From Nitrospirota bacterium (GTDB lineage Bacteria; Nitrospirota; UBA9217): DNA of 7,665 bases. Below the pieces are notes generated by a model. That model had not been told where the DNA came from, did not search any database, and saw only the letters and a list, made by a program, of their open reading frames with translations. Shown piece by piece: positions 1 to 6,691 of this stretch; position 1 is the stretch's first letter; every line of letters begins with the position of its first letter. The stretch spans positions 1 through 7,665 of the forward strand of contig JAJYKN010000051.1 of NCBI GenBank assembly GCA_021788515.1. Reading direction: 5' to 3'. Both the position numbers and the translations under genes were made by a program.

Positions 1-1415
1 AGAGTCACCTGGACCTTGTCCACGATGTTATTGAACTTATGCTTCAACTGGGTCGCCAGGATGTCGCCGAAATGGCGCAGCTGGTATCCTTCGCCGAGTG
101 CCGCTTTGCTGACGCGGAACCAGTTCTGGTCGCGCTGGCCCATGTGCCAGATGCCCTGCGCTTCGTTGATGAAGTGGTGGACCTTGCGCTCGAGCACAGG
201 TTCGAAGTCCTTCTGCATCTTGCGGCCCGCAACCTCGACGTACACGCCGAGGGGCATCTGGCCGCCCTTCTGGTAGCGCGCCTCGGCATCGGTGCCGATG
301 ATCGTCACCTTGCCGTCCTCTACTGCGGTCAGGTCTACGGTATGAAGCCACTCGAAAGCCGGCGTGCGCTGGCCCCCGAACTCGATGTGCATGTCTTCCT
401 TGCGGATGCGCTCGCCTTCGAAGGCCGGGCCGTAGGCCACCGGGATGGGCGGCTTGGACACCGTGATCTTGAGGCCGCGTACCTCGATGCATTTCTGCAC
501 GAGGTTCTTGGGGTCGAGCTCCTTGGCCACCTCTTCATAGATTGTAACGCCCGTCGGGTGAATGGTCGGAATGTCCGTGTTCGCAATGGCCGGGAAACCC
601 ATGTTGATTGCACCCGCGCCGGTGGTCCAGATACGGTCGTTTAACGGCCCCAGGACCATGGCAAAGGCGAACACCTTGTCCTTCGAATATTTGAGGATCT
701 TCTTGAAGTCGCCGCCCTTCATGCCGCCGAAGGTGATGCCCGCGCGTGCCGCCCAGTTCAGGGCGTAGATGGCATGCTCCACTTCGGGTCCGAGCGGGAC
801 GAGGCGCGTGTCCCAGCCGAGCTGCACGCCCTTCCGGAGGAGCTGCTTGGTCATGCTGTTGCCGTCCACGTTGCCGCACATGAGCGTGAGGATATTCTTC
901 TGCTGGAGATCCCGGGCGATCTCGAAGGCCTGATCGTCGCTGTCAGCCGCGCCGATGATGCAAACGTAGCCGGGCATGGAGCCGTCCACCAGCTGCACGC
1001 CGAGGTTCCGGAGGATGGTGTCGGAGATGAACCCGTTATACGTGAGGCCGATCGAGTCGTCCTTCACCGGTTCCTGGCCGTAGATGTACCGGACCGCCAT
1101 GATCATTTCCTGGGCAAAGAGCGCGGCCATGCCGGCGTCCAGGGCCTCGCCCAGATAGGGTTTGTAGAGCTTGTCTTCCGGAGCCTCGGTGAGCAGCGGT
1201 TTCACGTGCTGCTCAAGCCCGGTCTTCATGTCTCCGAGAGTCCGGACCTCGTAGCCCGTCATGGCAAAGAGCTGGGGCAGGAAATACCCGGTGTACGGAA
1301 ACTCAAACTTGAAATCCGCGCCCTTTTCGGAAATGGCCTTCTCGACGAGCGCCTCGGCCTGCTTGACATAGTAATGGGAGCCCAGAATGGCCCCGGTGGC
1401 AATCAATTTCGACAT
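1..1415 (-). CDS. acsB: Acetyl-CoA synthase, beta subunit of CODH/ACS (5' part only; C-terminus beyond window)
   Basis: This is the catalytic subunit that condenses a methyl group (from the corrinoid protein), CO and CoA into acetyl-CoA in the cytoplasm. About 471 codons are visible and the frame is open to the left edge; bacterial AcsB is about 730 residues, so roughly the last third is missing. That missing part carries the A-cluster cysteines, so active-site integrity cannot be judged here. The N-terminal domain present in bacterial ACS and absent from archaeal CdhC is included. Recognisable blocks are LGSHYYVKQAEAL near residue 11, AGITFGG (Phe229, at the place of the CO-channel Phe of Moorella ACS), YGPAFEGERIRKEDM (328-342), GGQRTPAFEW (347-356), and the CoA-binding-region block GIWHMGQRDQNWFRVSK (421-437). 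The start at 1415 is supported by AAAGGAG at 1423-1429, 7 nt upstream. It is the last visible gene of the acs operon, 115 nt after acsC. Family assignment is very secure. Confidence 0.97.
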   Translation of the reverse strand, partial: MSKLIATGAILGSHYYVKQAEALVEKAISEKGADFKFEFPYTGYFLPQLFAMTGYEVRTLGDMKTGLEQHVKPLLTEAPEDKLYKPYLGEALDAGMAALFAQEMIMAVRYIYGQEPVKDDSIGLTYNGFISDTILRNLGVQLVDGSMPGYVCIIGAADSDDQAFEIARDLQQKNILTLMCGNVDGNSMTKQLLRKGVQLGWDTRLVPLGPEVEHAIYALNWAARAGITFGGMKGGDFKKILKYSKDKVFAFAMVLGPLNDRIWTTGAGAINMGFPAIANTDIPTIHPTGVTIYEEVAKELDPKNLVQKCIEVRGLKITVSKPPIPVAYGPAFEGERIRKEDMHIEFGGQRTPAFEWLHTVDLTAVEDGKVTIIGTDAEARYQKGGQMPLGVYVEVAGRKMQKDFEPVLERKVHHFINEAQGIWHMGQRDQNWFRVSKAALGEGYQLRHFGDILATQLKHKFNNIVDKVQVT

Positions 1416-1438
1416 ACTTATACTCCTTTAACACAGTG

Positions 1439-1523
1439 TTCACCGCGGAGATCGCGGAGATCGCTGAGGAAGTCATGAGTCGCATTTGATGTTGCTCTGC
1501 GTACTCTGCGCCCCTGCGGTAAA
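1439..1523. repeat. Inverted repeat with 9-nt periodic arms in the acsC-acsB spacer
   Basis: The left arm (1439-1469) contains a direct 9-nt repeat, CGCGGAGAT twice, followed by a decayed third copy CGCTGAGGA. The right arm (1494-1523) read on the minus strand starts TTTACCGCAGG and continues with two more CGCAGAG-type units at about 9-nt spacing. The arms match each other at roughly two thirds of positions with one gap, around a 24-nt loop. There is no T-run after it in the transcribed direction, so it does not look like an intrinsic terminator. From memory, degenerate CGCAGAG tracts of this kind recur in intergenic DNA of many unrelated bacteria; this was not checked here. Confidence 0.7.
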
Positions 1524-1530
1524 ATAGCCT

Positions 1531-2871
1531 TTATGCCCTTGCTTTCAGGAACGTCGGGAGCTGGTTCGCTTCACGCGGCCCCACGGTGATCTTCCAGCCC
1601 GGCAGCTTCTCCTCCAGGGCGCCGGAAAGAACGGCGACATAGCCGGGGATGATAAGCTCTTTGTGGCTGACGTTCTTGTCCGCGCCGCTTTCGGTGATGA
1701 ACTGCGCGATCTTGCTTGCCGTGAACTTGCCCGCGGCCCACGCCGTCAGCACCGACAATCCTTCGTTGTCCATGACCGCAAGCCACGACGGCACCTTGCT
1801 GTTCTCGACCTCGCCCCGGACGATAAAGTAGGAGAGCGAGAAGTTCGTGGTAATGAGGAGCGGCGAATTGTCCTTAGCATCGCCGACCTTGTAAACGTTC
1901 TGCGCAACCTGCATCGGCACCTGCGGATCGGTGTAGATGTTCTGCCGGAGCGAAAGGAGCGCGAGCATCTTCCACTTTTCGACATTGTTTAAGATGATGA
2001 TGGAGGCATACTTCATCGTGCCGATGGCTGCCGTAACGGCCTCGGAAACGCTGTTGTCGCGGGTCGCGAAGGTGATGATCGGATAGCCGAGGGGTTTGAA
2101 GTTCTTTTTGATGGCTGCGCGGCGCATGATGGTAAAGTGCTCGATCATGTCCTTTGCCTTGCGCGCGCCGGAATCGAGGACCAGGTCCTCCACGCCGAGG
2201 GCCTTTACCTTCTCGGAAAGCGCCGTGAGAGCATCGAGACCGTCTGCAAAGACGGCCAGGGAGGCCTTCTTCTCTTTTGCGATCTTCGCCATGGCTTCGG
2301 CGTTCTCGGCGGTCGCGGCATAAATGAGCGGCCTTTTGTCCGCGCAGAGCGCGATGCCCGCCTCGATCGTCGCTGGGTTCTTGCTCACCAGGATGAGCGG
2401 CACGCCCGGCACGCCGTCCACCACCTGTTTTACGACAGCAGCGAACTTGGCGGCATCGCCGCCCTCATCGGTTACGGCGATGGCGTCGACGCGGAGCTTC
2501 TGTCCCACGCGGTCGATCTCGGAGGTCTTGACCGCTTCGATCTTTTTGGCCGCAACGTCGCCGGCCTCGGAGGCTTTGATCGCGACAGCGAAGACGTTCG
2601 GATTGAAGAATTTCTTTTCATGGCGGAACATACAGATCTCGCCGCCAACCTTCACGGCCTTGTCTCCGACACCGAGGGTGATGTCGCGGATCGGCGGGGC
2701 GGCGGACTCGCCCAGGATCTTCTTCGCGTCGTCTGACGCATCGGGACAGGCATCGAGGCTCGCCTGTTTTGCTGCAAGCTTCATTGCAAAGGCAAGGCAG
2801 GTCGGATGACCGCACTTCTTGCAATTGGTCTTCGGCAGATGCTTGAATATTTCAACTCCTGAGAGTGCCAT
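1531..2871 (-). CDS. acsC: Corrinoid iron-sulfur protein, large (gamma) subunit
   Basis: Large subunit of the corrinoid iron-sulfur protein (CFeSP), the methyl carrier between methyl-tetrahydrofolate and acetyl-CoA synthase. The protein is 446 residues, the same length as I recall for the Moorella subunit. The N-terminal [4Fe-4S] motif is intact: Cys17, Cys20, Cys25 and Cys42 in the block CKKCGHPTC then DACP. This low-potential cluster reactivates cobalt(II) to cobalt(I). A TIM-barrel-like middle follows (about 60-320), with the segment RDNSVSEAVTAAIGTMKYAS before the C-terminal corrinoid-binding domain (about 325-446), which includes TTNFSLSYFIVRGE from residue 341. The ATG at 2871 has AAAGGAG at 2878-2884, 6 nt upstream. 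It lies 115 nt downstream of acsD, its obligate partner. No missing residues or frame breaks were seen. Confidence 0.97.
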   Translation of the reverse strand: MALSGVEIFKHLPKTNCKKCGHPTCLAFAMKLAAKQASLDACPDASDDAKKILGESAAPPIRDITLGVGDKAVKVGGEICMFRHEKKFFNPNVFAVAIKASEAGDVAAKKIEAVKTSEIDRVGQKLRVDAIAVTDEGGDAAKFAAVVKQVVDGVPGVPLILVSKNPATIEAGIALCADKRPLIYAATAENAEAMAKIAKEKKASLAVFADGLDALTALSEKVKALGVEDLVLDSGARKAKDMIEHFTIMRRAAIKKNFKPLGYPIITFATRDNSVSEAVTAAIGTMKYASIIILNNVEKWKMLALLSLRQNIYTDPQVPMQVAQNVYKVGDAKDNSPLLITTNFSLSYFIVRGEVENSKVPSWLAVMDNEGLSVLTAWAAGKFTASKIAQFITESGADKNVSHKELIIPGYVAVLSGALEEKLPGWKITVGPREANQLPTFLKARA

Positions 2872-2900
2872 TTTTTACTCCTTTGGATTCCAAAATGTAT

Positions 2901-2973
2901 GAATCGAGAATCGGTGAAAAGAGCGCATCGGGTATTTTGTTCTCGCCGCTTCCCCGGTTCTTCGTTTCGTCGT
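2901..2973. repeat. Inverted repeat with about 8-nt periodic arms in the acsD-acsC spacer
   Basis: The left arm (2901-2925) reads GAATCGA GAATCGGT and then GAAAAGAG, a GAA-led unit repeated every 7-8 nt. The right arm (2945-2973) on the minus strand reads GAAACGAA GAACCGGG then GAAGCGGC, a clear 8-nt period. The two arms align as GAAxCGA, GAAxCGG, GAA with about 15 of 18 core positions identical and one single-base gap, around a loop of about 19 nt. It fills most of the 115-nt gap between acsD and acsC. The ribosome-binding site of acsC lies just outside it. No U-tract follows, so a terminator is unlikely. Confidence 0.55.
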
Positions 2974-2986
2974 TAAAGATTTTTTG

Positions 2987-3928
2987 CTATCCCATCAGTT
3001 CGGAGATGACTTCCTTTGCCTTTGCCGCAGCGCCGGGATGCCGCATGATCAGCATATCCGCGCCGGCCGTTATCATGGCAGAAGCGGTCACCGACTCCCA
3101 TGCCAGGGCACGATCTTCGAGGCCGCCCCATTCCGGCATTTCGGCGTCAGACGCCATGGTTTCCTTGACCTTCCAGACGTTCGCGCCGATGTCGCAGACG
3201 ATCGGGGTCTGCATCATGGGGTCGTTCTGCAGGAGCGCCGCCAGGCGGATGCGCTCCATCACGCTATAGGTATATTCAAGTCCGTACCCCAGGGCCGACG
3301 ACATGGGGTCCATGATGATCCGCTCTTTGTCGAAGCCCATCTGGGTCAGGAGGATGTTTAATTGCTTGGCCAGGTTCACGTCGAGCTGGCTCATGGCGAT
3401 CAGTTTGTGGTCATTCGCCATGGCAGCGGCTGCCACGGTTTTGTAGTTTTCTTCAACGGCTTTGCCGATGGCGCAGTTCTTGCCGCGCGTTGCCGCTGCC
3501 GCGGCCTGGAGTACCTGCGTGTCCTTTTCCGCGTGTCCGCTTCCCAGGATCATGAGCGGGATATCGATCGCGGCCGCGACTTCAGCCGCTATTTTGGCAG
3601 CCTCTTCGGGGCTCTTGTTTTTCTGGTCCGGATGGGTGCCCATGAGCCTCAAGGCCACCATGTCAGCGCCGCTCTGCTGGCAGAATTTGGCCCACTGAAC
3701 GGGATTGGATCCAGCGCTGCCGATGGCTTTCTTCAAGGTTTCCGGCCAGTCGTCGGGTGCGATGTCCATCACTTCAAGGGCGACTGCCGGTCTATTTGGA
3801 AACGTGCCCTCAAACCCCAGAAAGGGAAGGGCCGATGCGCCGCCGATGGTCACGGCCTTCGCGCCGCTGCCGAGCTGTACGTTATAAATTTTGCCGCTGT
3901 AAGTTTCTTTCGGTATTACGAGTGCCAT
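2987..3928 (-). CDS. acsD: Corrinoid iron-sulfur protein, small (delta) subunit
   Basis: Small subunit of the corrinoid iron-sulfur protein. It is a TIM-barrel protein that pairs with AcsC and helps enclose the cobamide cofactor during methyl transfer to acetyl-CoA synthase. The product is 313 residues, close to the usual 310-325. Family blocks visible are GFEGTFPNRPAVALEVMD (38-55), the QSGADMVALRLMGTHPD region (85-101), SQLDVNLAKQLNILL (180-194), GYGLEYTYSVMERIRLAAL (214-232) and the C-terminal MITAGADMLIMRHPGA (285-300). The ATG at 3928 was chosen over an in-frame TTG one codon upstream (3931) because GAGGAGG at 3934-3940 stands 5 nt from the ATG but only 2 nt from the TTG. It lies 131 nt after acsE and 115 nt before acsC, as expected for subunits made together. 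Confidence 0.97.
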   Translation of the reverse strand: MALVIPKETYSGKIYNVQLGSGAKAVTIGGASALPFLGFEGTFPNRPAVALEVMDIAPDDWPETLKKAIGSAGSNPVQWAKFCQQSGADMVALRLMGTHPDQKNKSPEEAAKIAAEVAAAIDIPLMILGSGHAEKDTQVLQAAAAATRGKNCAIGKAVEENYKTVAAAAMANDHKLIAMSQLDVNLAKQLNILLTQMGFDKERIIMDPMSSALGYGLEYTYSVMERIRLAALLQNDPMMQTPIVCDIGANVWKVKETMASDAEMPEWGGLEDRALAWESVTASAMITAGADMLIMRHPGAAAKAKEVISELMG

Positions 3929-3958
3929 CAAAGCCTCCTCGAAAAAATAGTGCCAAAT

Positions 3959-3987
3959 ATATTAACAGAATTGCCCTATTGGAACAA
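3959..3987 (-). promoter_or_regulatory. Weak candidate sigma70-type promoter before acsD
   Basis: On the minus strand, TTGTTC (3982-3987) and TAATAT (3959-3964) are separated by 17 nt in an AT-rich patch directly upstream of the acsD ribosome-binding site. The -35 matches only 3 of 6 and the -10 only 4 of 6 consensus positions, so this may be chance. If real, it would allow acsDCB to be transcribed apart from the upstream genes. Confidence 0.2.
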
Positions 3988-3997
3988 GAGCTAATTT

Positions 3998-4038
3998 GGA
4001 ACGGGGAACAACCGTGTTGTCGGTCTATCCGTCGATCC
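3998..4038. repeat. Degenerate hairpin in the acsE-acsD spacer
   Basis: The segment 3998-4014 (GGAACGGGGAACAACCG) faces 4021-4038, which on the minus strand reads GGATCGACGGATAGACCG, around a 6-nt loop. About 12 of 18 positions pair, with a one-base length difference. The right arm holds a near-direct 8-nt repeat (GTCTATCC, GTCGATCC) and the left arm a GGAAC repeat at 7 nt. An alternative small perfect hairpin, ACAAC-CGT-GTTGT (4008-4020), overlaps it. It is listed because the other spacers carry clearer versions of the same layout; alone it is weak. Confidence 0.3.
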
Positions 4039-4059
4039 TCCGTGCTTACTTCCTTAGAC

Positions 4060-4848
4060 TTACATATCTAGATACGAATGGGCGTACATTTTTTTGCCCA
4101 TGATGACCTCGACGGTCTTGACCGTGTCCATCATGTCCTTATCGAGCGGATCGATGATCGCCGCCGACAACCCCTCGTAGATGAGCATCGTAAGAAAGTT
4201 CCTGTTGATGATCGGCCGAACGTGCTTCGGCGCCCCGTTCGAGATATTTGAAAGCCCGACCACGGTCTGCATCGGCGGATCGTTCAGTTGCTGGAACATC
4301 TTGACCGCCCTGATCGCCTGAAGCCCCTGGTCCTGCATGGTGCAGAGCTGGAGGATGAGCGGGTCGAGGAAGAGATTCTCCATGGGCACGCCGTTTTCCA
4401 TGGCGCGGGCCATGATCTCCGCCGCGATGCCGCAGCGGTCCTCGGCATCGGCGGGAATGCTGCCCTTGCCCAGAGTCAGCGCGATGATCTTCGCGTTGTA
4501 CTTGCCGGCCAGCTCCATCATGGGAAAACGCTCAGGCTCGTTGGACGTGGAGTTGATGATCGGCACACCCCATGCGTTGTTGTGCGCCTTAAGCCCTGCT
4601 TCCATGGCCTTGATGTTCGTCGTGTCGAGGCAGAGCGGCTTTTCCACTACTTCCTGCAGGACTTTGACCGCCCAGTCCATAAGCTCGGGACCGTTCTCCT
4701 CGGCCGGGCCGATGGAAATGTCGATAAAGTGCGCGCCTGCCTTGTCCTGCGCCACGGCGAGTTCCTGCAGCGGCTTGGGGTCCTTTTTCCCGAGGGCCTC
4801 GCGCACCTTTTTTGCGATAACGCTGATCTTCTCTCCGATAACTATCAT
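4060..4848 (-). CDS. acsE: Methyltetrahydrofolate:corrinoid iron-sulfur protein methyltransferase
   Basis: Transfers the N5-methyl group of methyl-tetrahydrofolate to cobalt(I) of the corrinoid iron-sulfur protein, linking the folate (methyl) branch to acetyl-CoA synthesis. It is a pterin-binding TIM barrel of 262 residues, the same length as I recall for Moorella MeTr. Visible family features are the N-terminal MIVIGEKI, DISIGPA (43-49), CLDTTNIKAMEAGL with the pterin-contacting Asp75 (73-86), INSTSNE (98-104), FLDPLI (160-165), and VGLSNISNG with Asn201 in the place of the catalytic Asn of Moorella MeTr (197-205). An ATG 18 codons upstream (4902) is open in frame, but those codons run into spacer repeat sequence. 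AAAGGAG at 4861-4867 serves the ATG at 4848 (12 nt, slightly long) and lies inside the longer reading frame. Protein starts of this family also align with 4848. It precedes acsD in the operon. Confidence 0.96.
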   Translation of the reverse strand: MIVIGEKISVIAKKVREALGKKDPKPLQELAVAQDKAGAHFIDISIGPAEENGPELMDWAVKVLQEVVEKPLCLDTTNIKAMEAGLKAHNNAWGVPIINSTSNEPERFPMMELAGKYNAKIIALTLGKGSIPADAEDRCGIAAEIMARAMENGVPMENLFLDPLILQLCTMQDQGLQAIRAVKMFQQLNDPPMQTVVGLSNISNGAPKHVRPIINRNFLTMLIYEGLSAAIIDPLDKDMMDTVKTVEVIMGKKMYAHSYLDM

Positions 4849-4860
4849 GTTAAGAAACAT

Positions 4861-4867
4861 CTCCTTT
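4861..4867 (-). promoter_or_regulatory. Ribosome-binding site that sets the acsE start
   Basis: AAAGGAG on the minus strand lies 12 nt before the ATG at 4848. It directly abuts another in-frame ATG (4860) and lies within the frame opened at 4902, so only the 4848 start is properly served. Confidence 0.65.
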
Positions 4868-4893
4868 CGAACTGGATCAAAAACTCTTTCATT

Positions 4894-4999
4894 GAAGTTC
4901 AAATGTCAAAATCCAAACTTCAAATCAAGTCCAAATAACCAAAAAAAGCTTTGCATTTCTTCTTTTGTCTCTTAATTTGAACTTTGACCTTTGAACTTG
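4894..4999. repeat. Inverted repeat with 7-nt periodic arms in the spacer upstream of acsE
   Basis: The left arm (4894-4929) is a run of heptads of the form NNTCAAA: GTTCAAA, TGTCAAA, then ATCCAAA, CTTCAAA. The right arm (4971-4999) on the minus strand gives GTTCAAA, GGTCAAA, GTTCAAA, then TTAAG. After an initial AAGTTCAAA shared by both, the arms align heptad for heptad. The left arm has exactly one extra unit (ATCCAAA). The loop is 41 nt and AT-rich (A7 run, AAAGCTTT). It occupies most of the 161 nt between the DUF2520 gene and acsE, and explains the spurious upstream extension of the acsE frame. No U-tract directly follows the stem, so it is not a standard terminator. Confidence 0.8.
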
Positions 5000-5009
5000 G
5001 GTATTATCG

Positions 5010-5903
5010 TCATTCACCTGCCACAAGCTTTAACAGCTCATTCGCAGTCTCCGCGGATATGCTGCCTTTTTCTCTCGCCACGGCGATTGTCTGCCTGGCT
5101 AATTCTTTATAAAGACCGACCAGTTCAGGAGTCCTCTTGTGCATGGCTTCGAGGTGATCCTGCACGGTCTGCGTATCGCCGCGCATGATCGGCCCCGTGA
5201 GCGCATCCGGTATCCCAAGGGTCTCGATATTATGAAGCGTCCCCTTGATGAGGGGAAGCACGGCCTTGAGCGCCTCCTGCTTGTCCGCGCCCAACGCCTC
5301 GTAGAACTTCAGCCCGTAATCCACAAGAGCAACGAAATAATTCGAAACCGCCACTGCGCCTGCATGGTACAGCGCCGCAGAATCTTTCCCGGGCTTCCAC
5401 TTCGGCATCACGAGTTCGACGCCGTTGAGAGCTTTTACGACATCCTTGGCCGTTTGAAGCGCTTCGGGATCCGCTTCGATTCTAAAGTACGAGCCGGGCA
5501 ACGTCTTTATCCCCTGCTCTCTGCTCGCCAGCGACTGGAGGGGGTGAAGCACTGCCCGATATCCCCCGGCGGTTTGGGCTGCATCGAGAAGGTCGAGCGA
5601 ATGAGCGCCCGACATATGTATCACCACGGTCCCGGGCTTGAAGGCCCCTGCTGCCGCGATCTTTTCGCAGACCTCTTTAATGGTCCTGTCGGGAGTGGTT
5701 ATGAAAACAAGTTCTGCTTGGCTAGCTGCCCGAGCAGCGTCCGTTGTCGCCTCGCAGCTGCCGATGAACTCAGCGGCTTTTCCGGCGGACTCTTCAGTGC
5801 GCGACGCAATCGCGTCAACGGCATATCCCGCTCGCCTGAGCAGGAAGCCCACGGCACTGCCGACGCGGCCTGCGCCGATGATGGCGACGGTTTTCGTGGT
5901 CAT
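5010..5903 (-). CDS. Rossmann-fold NAD(P)-binding protein with DUF2520 C-terminal domain
   Basis: A 297-residue cytosolic protein with an N-terminal dinucleotide-binding Rossmann domain: VAIIGAGRVGSAVG gives GxGxxG at Gly10, Gly12 and Gly15. An all-helical C-terminal domain of the DUF2520 type follows. Other family blocks are TTPDRTI (69-75), VVIHMSGAHS (93-102), LHPLQSL (119-125), KDSAALYHAGAVAVSNY (173-189) and LTGPIMRGD (235-243). The overall build resembles 6-phosphogluconate dehydrogenase-like and ketopantoate-reductase-like enzymes. As I recall, the alternative ketopantoate reductase PanG belongs to this family, which would make a role in pantothenate and CoA supply possible, but the substrate is not shown by the sequence. 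The gene starts 3 nt after the stop of cooC and has no visible ribosome-binding site, which suggests translational coupling. Family call is firm; function is open. Confidence 0.9.
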   Translation of the reverse strand: MTTKTVAIIGAGRVGSAVGFLLRRAGYAVDAIASRTEESAGKAAEFIGSCEATTDAARAASQAELVFITTPDRTIKEVCEKIAAAGAFKPGTVVIHMSGAHSLDLLDAAQTAGGYRAVLHPLQSLASREQGIKTLPGSYFRIEADPEALQTAKDVVKALNGVELVMPKWKPGKDSAALYHAGAVAVSNYFVALVDYGLKFYEALGADKQEALKAVLPLIKGTLHNIETLGIPDALTGPIMRGDTQTVQDHLEAMHKRTPELVGLYKELARQTIAVAREKGSISAETANELLKLVAGE

Positions 5904-5906
5904 CGA

Positions 5907-6677
5907 TTAGGGGATCAATTTATCCAGCACGGCATAGAAGCTCGTGAGCGCTTTCGAATCGACTGGAAGCTGGATCAGCGGTTTGCCGTTCAGATCGTAT
6001 TCAAAGATCAGATCGTCTGCGGGTACAAACCCCGCAAACTCCACGTTCTGCTGCTCGATTGCCCGCAGCAGCGATTTATCCCCGGCCGTGCCGTCCTGCA
6101 CCCGGTTCACGATGAATGCGACGCGTTTGACGTTCAGCTTCAGTTCTTTTACGAGCTCGCCGATCCGGCCGGCAGTCATCACACCGCGCACCGAAGAATC
6201 GCTTATGATTAGGAGAAGGTCCGTGTTCTGCGTAGTGCGCCGGGACAGGTGCTCAAGTCCGGCCTCATTGTCCATGACCGTGTAGGGATAGGTGTCGGCC
6301 AGCTTGTCCATGTACTTGCGGATGATGTTGTTTGCAGCGCAGTAACAGCCCGCGCCCTCGGGCCTGCCCATTACCAAAAGGTCGAACCCGTTCTCTTCGA
6401 TCAGCGCCTGCTGGATCTGGTAATCGAAGAGCTGCTCCATGCTCATGCCGCCCGGACGCGGGGCGGTGGACTTGACGGCTTCGAGGGAAGTCTCCCGCAG
6501 CCTGCCGACGGTGGCGTGGACCTTCACGCCGAGCACGTCGTGCAGGTTTGCATTGGCGTCCGCATCGACAGCCAATACTGCTCCGTGCTTCTTCTCTGTC
6601 AAATATCGAATGGTAAGGCCGCAGAGGCTGGTCTTGCCCGTGCCGCCTTTGCCTGCAACTGCTATGGTAAAACCCAT
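5907..6677 (-). CDS. cooC: CooC/AcsF-type nickel-insertion ATPase for CODH/ACS
   Basis: A MinD/ParA-family (SIMIBI) P-loop ATPase of 256 residues, expected to mature CODH and/or ACS by loading nickel in the cytoplasm. The deviant Walker A loop is GKGGTGKT (9-16, with signature Lys10 and catalytic-loop Lys15). DADANANLHDVLG (38-50) is the family switch region. The characteristic RPEGAGCYCAANN (105-117) contains the CxC pair Cys111/Cys113 that forms the metal site between the two monomers of CooC. VMDNEAGLEHLSRRTT (134-149) is the Walker B/switch II block. The start at 6677 has GAGG at 6682-6685, 4 nt away. It lies 92 nt after thyX and 3 nt before the DUF2520 gene, in the acs operon, which supports a maturation role. 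Whether it serves CODH (CooC) or ACS (AcsF) cannot be told from sequence alone. Confidence 0.94.
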   Translation of the reverse strand: MGFTIAVAGKGGTGKTSLCGLTIRYLTEKKHGAVLAVDADANANLHDVLGVKVHATVGRLRETSLEAVKSTAPRPGGMSMEQLFDYQIQQALIEENGFDLLVMGRPEGAGCYCAANNIIRKYMDKLADTYPYTVMDNEAGLEHLSRRTTQNTDLLLIISDSSVRGVMTAGRIGELVKELKLNVKRVAFIVNRVQDGTAGDKSLLRAIEQQNVEFAGFVPADDLIFEYDLNGKPLIQLPVDSKALTSFYAVLDKLIP

Positions 6678-6691
6678 GGTACCTCAACTAC

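Noticed and set aside
1..1415. Truncated (pseudogene) acsB
   Set aside because: The frame is intact to the window edge, so the missing C-terminus is due to the window boundary, not a broken gene.
39..1478. Long plus-strand open frames opposite acsB (39-644 and 774-1478)
   Set aside because: They lie antisense to a clearly conserved gene, their translations show no family motifs, and the high-GC third positions of the real gene account for the lack of stops.
2137..2736. 199-codon plus-strand open frame opposite acsC
   Set aside because: Antisense shadow of a conserved gene with no recognisable protein features.
4894..4999. CRISPR array or rho-independent terminator
   Set aside because: Units are 7 nt with no spacers, so it is not a CRISPR. 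The stem is interrupted, AT-rich and not followed directly by a U-tract, so a classical terminator is not supported.
5139..6212. 357-codon plus-strand open frame across the DUF2520 gene and cooC
   Set aside because: It spans two recognised minus-strand genes and their junction, and its translation shows no domain; it is a frame shadow.
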